A stretch of DNA of 64,000 nucleotides from Phytophthora colocasiae. Taxonomy: Eukaryota; Oomycota; Peronosporomycetes; Peronosporales; Peronosporaceae. The stretch is from NCBI GenBank assembly GCA_018806915.1, contig JAGKQI010000103.1, positions 620,001 to 684,000 of the forward strand. Reading direction: 5' to 3'. Position numbers and translations under genes: made by a program. The notes beneath the pieces were generated by a model, which was not told where the DNA came from, ran no database searches, and saw only the letters and a program-made list of their open reading frames with translations. Shown one piece after another: positions 10,424-20,973 of the stretch; the stretch's first letter is position 1, and every line of letters begins with the position of its first letter.

Positions 10424-13400
10424 GGATGCGGGGTGTCAGCGGACACCGAGATAAAACCGTTTGACCCGGGCATCGGCCCTCATTCCCCCATGATTGACTC
10501 CGGCGCTTCATTCCACATGACGGGTGCACGCCACACTCTTCTCAATCTATCACCCTGCGACGATCACCTTGTGGATTTTGCGGACGGACGTCGTGTAGTC
10601 GGACAGGAGTGGGGCGATCTTGTCATAGATAGCAGTGGTAAAAGCCCTACACTGAGCAACGTCGTGTATGTGCCAACGCTTACTCAGCCCCTACTATCTG
10701 TCTCTGCTCTCACTGCTGCGGGCTACAAGTGTGATTTTACGCCCACCGAATGCGTAGTCTACGGCAAACCGATCCTGCGTGGCCGTCTTCGGCATGGTGT
10801 ATATCCTGTACCAGCAGCGGGGAATGCTCTTGTCGCAAACACTCCGCCGGCGGAACAACGAGCCTCCAAGAATTCTCTGGAAGATTGGCATCGCCGCCTC
10901 GGGCACTTGCACTACCAGGCTGTTCTTGACCTTGCCTCCAGTGGAAAAGTGTCGGGAATGCGTATCGACGGCTCCCGTCAACTACCCATGTTTCCGTGCG
11001 AAATATGCGCGATGGGAAAGGCCCACATCCGAGCTGCTCCCAAGGTCAGCCACCGTCCCCAAGCTGAGAAGGATCAAGTGTGTCATATCGACCTGGCAGG
11101 TCCATTCCAACGCAGCTTCCACAAGAATCGCTACTACATGGCTGCCAAGTGGCTTGGATACACGCACGTTTTCTTTCTCAAAGAGAAAAGCGACGCATCG
11201 GCCGTCTTTCGTGACTATCTGAAGTTACTTAAGAATCGTGGCGGTACTCCGCGAGTGTGTACTCTGCGCAGCGATGGAGGAGGCGAATTTGTCAACTCCG
11301 ACTTCGGGAAAACCTGCGCTGACGCTGGAATCGACCGTCACTACTCAGAACCGCACACACATTACCAGAATGGTGTTGCCGAGCGCACAAATCGCACCCT
11401 TGGCGATATGGCGCGATGTCTTCTTTTGCAAGCCAACGTCCCGCACTCTTTGTGGGAATACGCGATACGAGCGGCAGCTTACATGAGAAATCGGGTGATC
11501 TCACGTAGCTTCCCGTCAGACACTCCATATGCCCGTTTCCATGGTTCCCAACCAGATCTCGCCGAGTTACACGCGTTTGGTGAAAACGTTGTGGTCATGC
11601 TACCCCCTACGCAACGCAGTACTGCCTACAAGTTTAAACCAAAGGGCCAACGAGGAATATTCATAGGCCATGATCATGAGCGCAAGGGTTACTTCGTATA
11701 CATACGCGAGGGTGGAGCACGAGTCGTTCACAGTTGCAACGTCACGTTCTTGGGGTTGTCTGTGCGCGCACCGACGCCAGCGTCGACGGTCGACCCACTC
11801 CAGCCAATCTCTTTCGCTGACTCGTATACGATGGCTTCTGCACCGCTGACCCCTGCCCAACCTTCAGCACCAACCACGCAATCTCGCGATGCGATGCGGG
11901 GAAGTGTCATTGGCGATGCTCCGAATGCCGCAGTCGAAAAAGCAAGTGCAGGCTCAGAAATGGCAAGGCGCCGAAGATCGGAACGCATCGCAAACCGAAA
12001 CATCGGCACCGCGTTCTTGGTGCTTGGTGAAGTCATGCAGGAACCGTTAACACTACAAGAGGCAAGGAATTCACCACAATGGCCACAGTGGAAAGAAGCC
12101 ATAAAAGAAGAGATCGAAGCGCTCCGTGCAAATGGGACGTTCACAGTCGTGACTCCCCCTGCTGATGCGCATGTGATCGGAACAATGATCAATTTTCGCC
12201 TAAAGCGCGGTGCAAACGGCTTGATTGAAAGACTTCGGGCCCGTGTTTGCGCGCAAGGCTGTGGACAGGTTTATCTGGTTGATTATATTGACACGTATGC
12301 ACCAGTGGTGAAACTAATCTCTATTCGGGTATTCATTGCAGAATGCAACCATCGAGGACTAAAGATTAGGCAGGGCGACGTACCCACAGCCTACGTGAAA
12401 GCCTGCCTCCGGGAAGTGATCTATGTTCGGCCACCGACAGGCTGTGAGGAGGGTGAACCGGGTCAGAGTCTGGCTCCTTGCAAAAGCTCTTTATGGCTTA
12501 AAGCAAGCGGGTCGGGAGTGGAATGCAGAATTGGACTCTTTTCTAAAGCTGTTAGGCTTCTCACCAACTCGAGCTGATCCCTGCGTTTACACACACCCAG
12601 ACAAGATCCTGATAATCCTCGTGTATGTCGATGATCTACTCATCGGGTACGAGCACGAAGCCGACATGACAGCACTGATGAAATCGCTCCAAGATAAGTA
12701 CAACATCAAGGATTTGGGAGACCTTTCCTGGTTCTTAGGAATGCGCGTGAAGCGTGATCTCAGATCTGGCGAAATTATCATTGACCAGGAGCAGTATGCG
12801 AAGGAAATGTGTCGCCGATTTGCCGTGGAAAATTGCCGAACAGCGCGCACACCTATGGACCAAGGCTTGATACTCTACAAGGCCCAACCGGATGAGGAAC
12901 TAGCCGAACACATGCCGTACAGGCAAGCTGTCGGCGCTTTGTTGTATCTCAGTCGAGTGACTCGCCCGGACATTGCGTTCGCCGTGAACCAAGTTGCGGC
13001 ACAGGCCAGCAAACCGAGTGTGAACCACTGGCATGCTGTCAAAAGGATATTACGTTATGTCGCGTCGACTAAATCGACTGGACTTCGATTCACCCGCGAT
13101 GAAAACGCGCCGCCACTTCGACTATACACCGACGCTGACTGGGCAAATGAAACAGAAGGGAGAAAATCGGTCACCGGTGTACTTCTTCAAGCCCATGGTA
13201 ACAGCGTTCACTGGGAGTGCAAACGACAACGACCCGTAGCAAAGTCGTCAACTACCGCAGAGTATATTGCAGCAGACACAGGACTGGAAGACCTTCGCTG
13301 GACGGTGCTACTCATGAAGGAACTCGCAGGCACCACGTTGACCCGAGTCCCTATGATGATCGACAACATTTCAACCATCAAGAGGATCAAGAATGACAAG

Positions 13401-13595
13401 ACTTCAAATGCGCAGAAAACAATCGACGTCATGTTCCACTCGATCAAGGATGCTGTCCGTGAACAAGAAGTAGAGCTTGTCTACTGCCCGACTGACAGCA
13501 TGCTAGCTGATGGATTTACGAAAGCCCTTGGACGAGTTACATTCGAAAGACATCGGGCTGAAATTGGGCTGGTGCAGTTGGTTCCCCAGTCCTGA
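10424..13595 (+). pseudogene. Copia pol (protease, integrase, RT, RNase H) with one frameshift
   Basis: In the gag frame to about 12470, then one frame later to the stop at 13593-13595. The aspartic protease DSGASFHMTG is near 10497. The integrase zinc domain HRRLGHLHYQ...CEICAMGKAH is at about 10888-11020. The integrase core (HIDLAGPF, LRSDGGGEF, NGVAERTNRTLGDM) runs from 11085 to 11420. Reverse transcriptase includes RQGDVPTAYVKACL, LYGLKQAGREWN and the catalytic YVDDLLIGY at 12624-12650. RNase H includes LYTDADWA and KSSTTAEYIA. The break lies at about 12460-12480, just before LYGLKQ, and needs one nucleotide to be skipped. Otherwise all domains look well preserved. Confidence 0.88.
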
Positions 13596-13607
13596 CTCGC
13601 GGGGAAG

Positions 13608-13739
13608 TGTCGGTGCTGCGTGGCACTGGGTCGAGTCAGAACTCAGGCAACTGATGACACTAGGCAAGTCCATCCTTAGTTCCATAGTTCAGCCCTGTAA
13701 TTAGTCAAATTCACTTCCTGATTTCTCTTCCAGACGACA
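13608..13739 (+). repeat. Copia 3' LTR
   Basis: 132 bp, apparently identical to the 5' LTR at 9298-9429 and followed by the GGTGT target duplication. Confidence 0.95.
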
Positions 13740-13847
13740 GGTGTAGTCATTGCAAGCCTCTGCCTTCCACGCGTCTTCGGTTTGTAAGTGGCAACTGAGA
13801 CGCATTGCGTCCGTCGATTTGTATCAGTTGGTACAAGATCAAATTTG

Positions 13848-13935
13848 AGAAAATTCAATTTCAATACTGAAAACAAGTTACGTGCCACACTAGAAAATTC
13901 AATTTCAATACTGAAAACAAGTTACGTGCCACACT
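13848..13935. repeat. 44-bp tandem duplication upstream of the transposase
   Basis: Two perfect 44-bp units at 13848-13891 and 13892-13935 (agaaaattcaatttc...gtgccacact). They lie in the presumed promoter side of the piggyBac transposase, about 100 bp upstream of its ATG at 13750. Confidence 0.85.
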
Positions 13936-14254
13936 TATTTATATTCATGCAACTGAGTGTTCATTGTGCCGCTGTAAGCAGGCTACAATATGGGTACGTT
14001 TCTACTGGGCCGATGGGGTTGGCTCGCGTTGCGGAGTGAAGGCGGATGTACTTCGTCATGTAGATCGTGTCCGCTCAGGGCCACTGACAGCACATCCGTT
14101 GAAGTTGAACGCGTAAGGTATGTAGTGGGATCCGTAATTTATCACGGATCCGCCTCTATCTGTCTCAGGTTTTGTGCATTACGTGAACACAGCTTGACCA
14201 ATGACAAAACTCGCTTGTGGCAGCTGTTATGTCAGCCAATGAAATTATTGCATA

Positions 14255-14459
14255 GAATATTGAGGAGAGTACAGTGGCTTATGAAAGGGATCAAATTGCC
14301 CTCCTTGATTGACCTATTGCCATATGTTCAGGACGACTCCGATCAGGCAAGTACCGTGTTTTAAGAAGGGGGTCATTTTGCCCCCCTTCGTATGTTAACA
14401 TGCTAACTTTGTATACCATAGTAGTCAAGGTCAATAAGCTCTGTTCGCGAAAGGGTTAA
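14255..14459. repeat. piggyBac 1 right end: subterminal hairpin and TIR
   Basis: The hairpin GAAGGGGGTCATTTTGCCCC followed by CCTTC lies at about 14365-14390. The outer end reads TTCGCGAAAGGG then TTAA at 14456-14459. In reverse complement this end starts CCCTTTCGCGAACA, very like the left end of the second element at 49549 (CCCGTTCGCGAACA). Confidence 0.65.
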
Positions 14460-14488
14460 AGGGCAATAATACTGTACGAGCAGCGAGC

Positions 14489-15624
14489 ATGAGTGGCGGA
14501 CGCATTAGCCAGCCTGTTGGCAAGATCGTACTTACGAATGTGGCCATAGTCCGCATGCGCAAAGGAGGCAAGCGTTTTGAGATCGCGTGCTACAAGAACA
14601 AGGTGTTCAACTGGCGAAACGGCGTGGAGGAGGACATCGACGAGGTGTTGCAGATCGCCAAGGTCTACGAGAATGTGTCCAAGGGCAAATTCGCCAAGAA
14701 AAGCGACTGGTCCAAGGCCTTCGGTGTGCAGAATGAAGAGCAGGCCTGTCGTGCTATCCTTGATCATGGCGAGCTTCAGGTTTCTGAAGGAGAACGCAAA
14801 GCACTTGTCGAGAAGTATGCAAAATTTGACCCCATTCCGACTTTTTTTTATCTACTAACACTATTATTTTACTCTTGCTTGACTGCAGTATGTACCGTGA
14901 TATCGCCACTATTGTGGCAGACAAATGTGTAAATCCTACGTCCAACCGCCCGTATCCGTACACTGTCATCGAACGCGTCATGAAGGAGATTCATTACGCT
15001 GTCATCCCGAACCGCAGTGCCAAGCAGCAGGCACTTGAGCTGATTAAAAGGCTGCCGGAGCACATTCCACTGGCACGCGCTAAGATGAAAATTCAGGTGA
15101 CAACGCCTGCGTCAGGTGCGCAGGTTATTAAGACAGGTCTGCTGAAGGAAGGGGCAGAGATTGTCGAGCAGACTGGCAGCGATACTGTACGGTTGGTGGT
15201 GCTGATCACCCCAGGCTCCTACCGAATCATCAACTCTCTCGTGCAAGAACACACTGCAGGTCAAGGCTCGCTGGAAGTGATCGACCTGAAGAGCCACCAG
15301 GAGGGCGAACACACGATCGACGACGAGATCTCCCAAAAGACCGAGCGTTTGGGACTGACGAGTACTCCTGCCCCTGCCCCTGCAACATCTACGGCGGCGC
15401 CCGCCGCGTCAGCTGCTAGTGGGGAGCCGAAGAAGGCACGACCGTGTAGCACATGTGGTGGCGACTTCAGCGCTGATATGAGCAAGTATCGTGAGCATTT
15501 CCGCTCTGAGTGGCACCGCTACAACCTCAAACGCAAGTCAAAGAAGCAGCCAGTGATTAGTGAGGAAGACTTCAACGAGCTCGATACGGAGGATGTAGAA
15601 GCTTTTCTCTCCTCTATGAGTTAA
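14489..15624 (+). CDS. SBDS: SBDS ribosome maturation factor with C-terminal zinc finger
   Basis: SBDS releases eIF6 from nascent 60S subunits together with the GTPase EFL1. Two exons, 14489-14814 and 14889-15624, give 353 aa. The N-terminal FYSH domain (VGKIVLTNVAIVRMRKGGKR, then YKNKVFNWRNGVEEDIDEVLQ) is at residues 10-100. The intron GTATGC...CTGCAG joins to restore ENMYRDIATIVADKCVNP, a family signature. Domains 2 and 3 follow, then an A/P-rich linker and a C2H2-type finger, CSTCGGDFSADMSKYREHF. A zinc-finger extension is known in plant-type SBDS proteins and absent from the human one. Only 29 bp separate the ATG from the right TTAA of the piggyBac element, so its promoter must lie within or across the transposon. 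Confidence 0.95.
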
Positions 15625-15679
15625 TTAGCAGAACGTCGTATTTTCGCTTTGATGAGCTCGTAATACACGTTGTTCTTCG

Positions 15680-16966
15680 CTATGCAGCGATGCTTCCTGT
15701 GCGTCCACGATTGTTTTCTGGATGGTTAACAAGGGGTGCTGCCACATAGACTTTCGCACGGTCAAAGACTTTGATGGCGTCTTCAATTTCCTGCAACTTT
15801 AACTCGAGTTCGTTCTTCCGCCGGATTTGGTTCAGTGTTTCGATGCGGAGTGGCAGTGAGTTCATACGTAGCTGAGCCTCTAGCAGCGACTGTTGCAGCA
15901 CGTCCAGCGTGCGAACGCGCTCATCTTCATCAAGTAGTATCATGCCTGGAGGGCAGTCTGGATCAGGTGCGTTCTGCCGCCGCTCTTCCTCCTCTCGTGC
16001 CCATTGTTCCTTACGCTTCAACAAGTACTGCGGAATGCGACCAAAATTGCGATTTACTGGACGAGGTGCACGCTCTTCGATTGGTGCAGTTGGCGTTTTC
16101 TTGATAACTTTCCATGCGTTGGCGTTGACAAAATCGACCGGGTCCTTCCTAGTCTGTAGATACATGTAGCTGGTAAATAAAAGTCCTTATCAGTTTGCCA
16201 CATGAACAAAAATCTTACCATCTTTGTTAGTTCCTCCCCCCTCTGCTCCAGCTCGCTTACTGAAGGAACTGGTGCTTTACGATGGATACGACGCTTGCTG
16301 CCATTAATTGCTTGTGATGGAGACTGTTGACTAGACATCGAATCAGCCTCACTTCGCGGTGCAGAGGGAGCCTGTGATGAAGACGACCCTCCATGTGCAG
16401 ATAAGAATGAAGATGACCGCCCCCCACGACGCAAGAACTCGTGTTTCTTCATGTGCTCTCCGTTTGCTGGCTACAGGCACAAAACTATCATCAAAATATC
16501 ACCTTGACACGAAAATCTTGCTATTAACTAACCTCATTCTCTTTGAATACCCGCGGACGCACGCCCTTAAACTTTGTAAGCTTGAACTCTTGGTGCTGTT
16601 GGACTTCCTGCCAGGTAACTCAAAGTTTATTGCCAAAATTCATTCCGGGAGTTTCTGGATTCCTCGCACCTCATGTCTTCGACGTTCCCGATTCTCTGCC
16701 TGAAGCTTCTTCACACGCAGTTTATTCTCCCGTTCAAAATCCTTTGGCACCACTCCCCTCCGCTTTTGCTTCTCACTACCAACATGAAAAAAAACCGAAA
16801 AATGGTTATTCATCGAGTTAAAACGGTAACATCGACGTCTCCGATCGTCATGAAAATGCTAAGTTGGACGCACAACATACCGGTATCCCTCATCCGGATG
16901 CAAGATGGCTGCAATCGCATCTGAAGCGTTGGCGTCGCGACGGCGGTAGCCTACGCTCGCGCTCAT
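15680..16966 (-). CDS. Enkurin-domain protein
   Basis: Five exons in frame: 16966-16881, 16775-16670, 16607-16533, 16470-16219 and 16153-15680, giving 330 aa. The C-terminal enkurin domain starts with DCPPGMILLDEDERVRTLDV and ends RAKVYV. Upstream are the conserved FKLTKFKGVRPRVF block, a serine-rich stretch, and DPVDFVNANAWKVI resembling the enkurin NxIxxNA motif. Enkurins are microtubule inner or calmodulin-interacting proteins of cilia and flagella, so a role in zoospore flagella is inferred. All introns are 60-110 bp with GT-AG ends. The last acceptor was chosen as CTACAG at 16154 because the nearer CCAG breaks the frame. Convergent with SBDS, 55 bp apart at the stops. Confidence 0.88.
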
Positions 16967-17162
16967 CTTGAGGAGCTCCAACTGTTCGACCTACTGAAAC
17001 CGATACGTTATCCATTGATTGTACTATTTTGATGTGGTTTCACATAACCTGTTAAAGCTGATCATCAGTGTTTGACACCAATGTCCAGTTCGGTGCCAAA
17101 CAGTTCATCATCAGAGATCGAGCTCAAAAAGCAATCGGATACGTGGTGATTAGCAGCTTGGT

Positions 17163-18320
17163 ATGCCGTCTACAGGACTCAGATCAGCGCGTTCGACGGC
17201 GCATTTCATGCACCAGACTCTGAGCTATCGTTGGGTGTTGGTTGCGTCGCTGGTGGTGCTGATTTCGACTCTGACGGAGCTTGCGAATGCAACTGAATGC
17301 AGCGCCTGCGGATACCTGGCTAAAAACTGCAGTGACGCCAATAACAGTGAAACAGTGAACGTGTGCGATGTATCAGGAGGAATTCAGATCGACGACGTCT
17401 TTTGCAACGACGACGAATGCTCATGTGCAGAGGGACACAAATGTGTAAGCACTGTCGTGGGCTGCACGAACCTCTTCCAGGCTCGGAACCGCCGTCGCTG
17501 TCTGGGCAACGCTACACTCTCTCACCGCTTCGAGCAATGTGCGATCGACCAGGGTCTTACGACACTCAACGCGTCCAACGTGGCCAGCGACTGGATCTAC
17601 TTCAAGCAGGGCCAAAAATGTCAATCCACGGACTGCCTGGCGGTCCGAATGTTCCATCAGAGTGGCCTCGTGCAATGCGGCAATCTGTTAGCAGTGTGGA
17701 AAACTAACAGCTCGAGCTATGACACGTCGGAGAGTGTGACATTTAGCAGTTCCGGTGGAGATGTGACGTATCATTTCGTCGCGGACGGCTCGCGTGGGAG
17801 CGACATGAAAGCTGGAACGTTCCTTTACTCGGTGCCATGGTCTTCAGATGGTGTGGAGTTGATGACAAAGCAGGCAAGCAGCTCAGCGATGAACTCATGC
17901 TACGTGCTCCAGACACGGAATCAACCTAACGGCACGTGCGAAGGAGTGTACCTGCAGTTCGACGCTAGTGTGCAGTTCGCTAACAGCGACGAGTACGTCA
18001 TGTCCGAATTGAGTTGGCCGGTGTGGCTTGCTGTGGTGGGTAGCGTAGCTGCTGCAATCGCTGCCATTGTTATCATTGGAGTGGTGGTCTACCGGTTCCA
18101 GCACATGGACCTGGCCCCACCAGTTACTGAAAACGAAGACGACGGGCTGCTGCTGGATGACCTTCGTGACCGCAAGCGCTCTAGCCCCATTAGTCCATCA
18201 AGCCTTGGGTCCACCTCACCGGCCTCAGGAAGAGGCCTGACTAACGCTGATCTGCGTCAGCGTGGTTCGGGTCCTGATGTGGCTCAGATGGAGGCTGGGT
18301 CTGGTAGAGCAACACTGTAA
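17163..18320 (+). CDS. Secreted-route single-pass membrane glycoprotein, unknown
   Basis: 385 aa, one exon. A hydrophobic signal anchor or signal peptide is at about residues 25-43 (WVLVASLVVLISTLTELANA). A cysteine-rich ectodomain of about 240 residues follows (CSACGYLAKNC, CNDDECSCAEGHKC) with several N-glycosylation sequons. One strong membrane helix lies near residues 280-310 (VWLAVVGSVAAAIAAIVIIG). The tail is acidic then S/P-rich. The topology is that of a type I plasma-membrane protein, and the ectodomain matches no family I know. The function is unknown; a cell-surface role is inferred from topology only. Confidence 0.85.
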   Translation: MPSTGLRSARSTAHFMHQTLSYRWVLVASLVVLISTLTELANATECSACGYLAKNCSDANNSETVNVCDVSGGIQIDDVFCNDDECSCAEGHKCVSTVVGCTNLFQARNRRRCLGNATLSHRFEQCAIDQGLTTLNASNVASDWIYFKQGQKCQSTDCLAVRMFHQSGLVQCGNLLAVWKTNSSSYDTSESVTFSSSGGDVTYHFVADGSRGSDMKAGTFLYSVPWSSDGVELMTKQASSSAMNSCYVLQTRNQPNGTCEGVYLQFDASVQFANSDEYVMSELSWPVWLAVVGSVAAAIAAIVIIGVVVYRFQHMDLAPPVTENEDDGLLLDDLRDRKRSSPISPSSLGSTSPASGRGLTNADLRQRGSGPDVAQMEAGSGRATL

Positions 18321-18452
18321 AGAGTAGCGAGTTATTTGCCATTTTTTTGATTAAAAAGATATTTCTTAAACCAGCTTAGGCTTCAGTAGTAGCTGCTCTT
18401 TCCAACAGCCCAAGTAAACCCTGCCAAGTAAACAAGCTTTAGCTTTTTCGCC

Positions 18453-20695
18453 CTAAACCGGTGAAACTGGTGTGTAAGTACATGTACTGACCGCTACAAG
18501 AGGTTTCTGTCTTTGCTCCGGGGTAAATTGTGCACGTATCCCGTCGATAAGGAGCGATGTCAATGCGTGGTCGCCTTCAACTGCACAACGAAGAAGTTCT
18601 AGGAAACGCTGTTCACCCGACGAAATTTCAAGGCCACTGACTTCACCCGCGGTCTCAATGTGATGAAGAGCAGCTCCAAGCACTGCTAACGTCTGGCAAC
18701 TAGCCTGTAGATTAGCTTTCTTGAATCGAAGTCGAGCAAGAGATAACTCTTTAGCTGCCATGTGCGGGGGCAATTCCGTGTTGTTGGAAAGCAACAGTGA
18801 CAACCGTTTATTAAACATTCGTTCACCTTCCGCCTGACGAAGTGCTGCAAATGCAATAAAGCGCACATATTAGGGGTGTACAAGAGTACTTAAATCATAA
18901 AAGCATACCTAACTGAGATCCAAGTTTTGCAGTAAGTACATTCCTTGACCTTGTGAAGTCGTCCGTAAGCCTGCTGATGGCGTGGTGTTTAACCTTCACA
19001 CGGCGAATCATTCTAGTTCGTATACAGAGTTAGCTTTCAATCCCTCGATATTAGCTGATCTGACAGGAACGTACTTGCGTCGTAGGCTTTTACTTGTAGC
19101 TCGTTCTATCGTTACCGTTTCGTTCCTTCTGTGGTTCTGGGATGTTTGAGCTCCTCTGCTCGATTGAATTGGAGTACCTGATTCCATCTTAATGCGTCGG
19201 CAACCTGAATTGTCGAGTGTATAACAAACTCCCCGTGGAGTTGATCGTCGCTGGGGTGACACCCTCAATCCATTACAGGCTGATGAAGACACCATTAAAT
19301 CGCCAATGGTTTGAGTTGGTGGCTTTGGTGGACCCGGATCTCCATTCTCATCGATCTCGGATACTTTCGCTTGTGTTAGAGCGGTTGGGAGTACAACTGG
19401 TTCGTAAGAACTTTGATCAACCCCGAGAGACTCTCCTTCGTCGAAAAACTTTAGCGCAAGAACTTCCCCAATCACACGTCGACTCAAAATGCTCGCAACA
19501 TTGGAAGATTGAGCGGCCAATTCGCGTCGTAACTTGCCACCTTGACGCCCGTTGGAACTTAACAAGCTGTTCTGTTGAAGATTACCATTACCACTCACCA
19601 TGTTAAGCGCAGCTTGCTCTGATCGTCGCTTTCGCTCGCGCCAAAGTTTAACAACTGTAAAAAAAAGTGTTAAACGACTTTAGTTCTGTGTGCTTCGTGC
19701 AAGCAAGGAGCGATACTTACATCGTTGAAAGGTGATCTTGATTCGTTTCTCCTTCTCGGCTGCGTCTTCATCAGTCAACCTATGCTTTCGATGGTGTCTG
19801 CGGTGCTTCTCATTCGTATTTCCAGCCGAGACGTCGATAGCTTCAGCTTGAGTGTGACTTGGAGATATTGAAGCTGAATGGTTCGATAGCAGCCGAGGTG
19901 ACGGTGTAAAAGTCAATCCTCGCTGGCTCGCTGTATTCATTTGGGTCTGCATCACCACTTTACGTCTCATCCATGGAGAACTACGTAAAATGGCGTCGAG
20001 TTTCGCCGCCAAATTACTTACTCGTGGACGATGGCCAGAAGTGGTCATTGCAAGGGGAACTGGACTCGCCATCATTCCTCGGGTTGTACCTCCTGGTGTA
20101 GCAGAAGTATTGACACTTTCCATTTGCAATTTCCGTCTAGTAAAGGTGAATACGGGCTTGTTATTCACTCCCAGTCCCGATGCTGCCGCGGCTGCAGCAG
20201 CGGGGAGCATGGCAGGGGTCAAAGATATTTGCCGGTTGCGATGGACGTGTTTAGTAGTAAAAAGCCCTTCAACCACTGTTGCCGTATCTTGTTCCTCTTG
20301 GTTGCTCCGGGCACTTGGTAGGGTTTCCAGTCGGTCATCGTCATCATATCTCTTAGTGTGTGGTCGAATGGGTGCATGTCGGTGCCCTGGAGGCCGTGGA
20401 GTTAATCCCTTTCCTGTCCGAGCAAAGCTGGTAGGACAACGTGAGTTAGTGGTCATCTATCGCAATCACAAAGGAGGTGAAATGCATACCGGCAGGATAC
20501 ACGGCGCTGCTCTGATTGTTGAACAAAATCTTTGATGAGTGCACTTCCATTTCGTGGTGGAATTGGGCGTGATGGTCTTGTGGGAGACGCTCGACGCTCG
20601 CTCGAGCTCTTCATTGGAGCTGCCATTTCAAGCTTTACTTTAAGTTTGGAAAACGCGACTGGAAGATCAAGTCGAAATAAACTAGAATCGGCCAT
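18453..20695 (-). CDS. Hypothetical 662-aa protein, basic and Ser/Arg-rich, helical C-terminus
   Basis: Five exons keep one frame: 20695-20490, 20427-19721, 19654-19075, 19012-18909 and 18844-18453. Splice choices were made by frame; the first acceptor used is ACCAG at 20428, since the nearer TAG gives a stop. The first two thirds are low in complexity (poly-Ala near residue 180, HRRHHRKHR clusters, many S/T/P). The C-terminal third (from MIRRVKVKHHAISRL) is helical with repeated leucines. I do not recognise the family. Nuclear localisation is possible from the basic clusters but unproven. Its ATG is about 70 bp from the left copy of the 13-bp repeat flanking the Fanzor/MULE segment. Confidence 0.7.
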
Positions 20696-20973
20696 CTTGA
20701 TTCGACGTATACTATCTAGGACCAAGAATTCTTCTTCTCCAACAGATCAAACAATAGTTGTTCACTCAATGCTTAGGGGAACTACAAACTCGTCAAACGA
20801 CCGTCGCCTGCGATGAAGTGTTCTAGTCCTCGTAATACCGATCTCCTCTTTTTGGTCTGAGAGGAACCGGCGGTCAACATCGCTCCTCCTATTTTCAAGT
20901 GAGGAGTCGTTCTCACGCGAGAGAGACCACCCAGCGGATGGATGGGCTGAGGATTGATAATTGTCGTGGAAGG

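Larger units (their letters stand above)
9298..13739 (+). mobile_element. Copia LTR retrotransposon, 4,442 bp, inside piggyBac 1
   Basis: Two 132-bp LTRs (TG...CA) that look identical base for base flank the gag and pol frames. A 5-bp target duplication, GGTGT, is at 9293-9297 and 13740-13744. A purine tract (gcggggaag) immediately precedes the 3' LTR. Domain order is gag, protease, integrase, reverse transcriptase, RNase H, which defines Copia (Ty1/copia). I could not assign a tRNA primer-binding site after the 5' LTR. Identical LTRs imply a young insertion, yet pol carries a frameshift. Confidence 0.95.
4557..14459. mobile_element. piggyBac-type transposon 1 with DOT1-like cargo and nested Copia
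   Basis: The element is bounded by TTAA at 4557-4560 and TTAA at 14456-14459, followed inward by CCCTTT and preceded by AAAGGG. TTAA target sites with CCCT-type termini are the hallmark of piggyBac. Inside lie a DOT1-like gene (+) and a piggyBac transposase (-), arranged tail to tail, with a 4,442-bp Copia element inserted near the transposase start. Without the Copia the element would be about 5.5 kb. Both genes are frameshifted, so this copy is not autonomous. Its right end sits 29 bp before the SBDS start codon. Confidence 0.8.
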
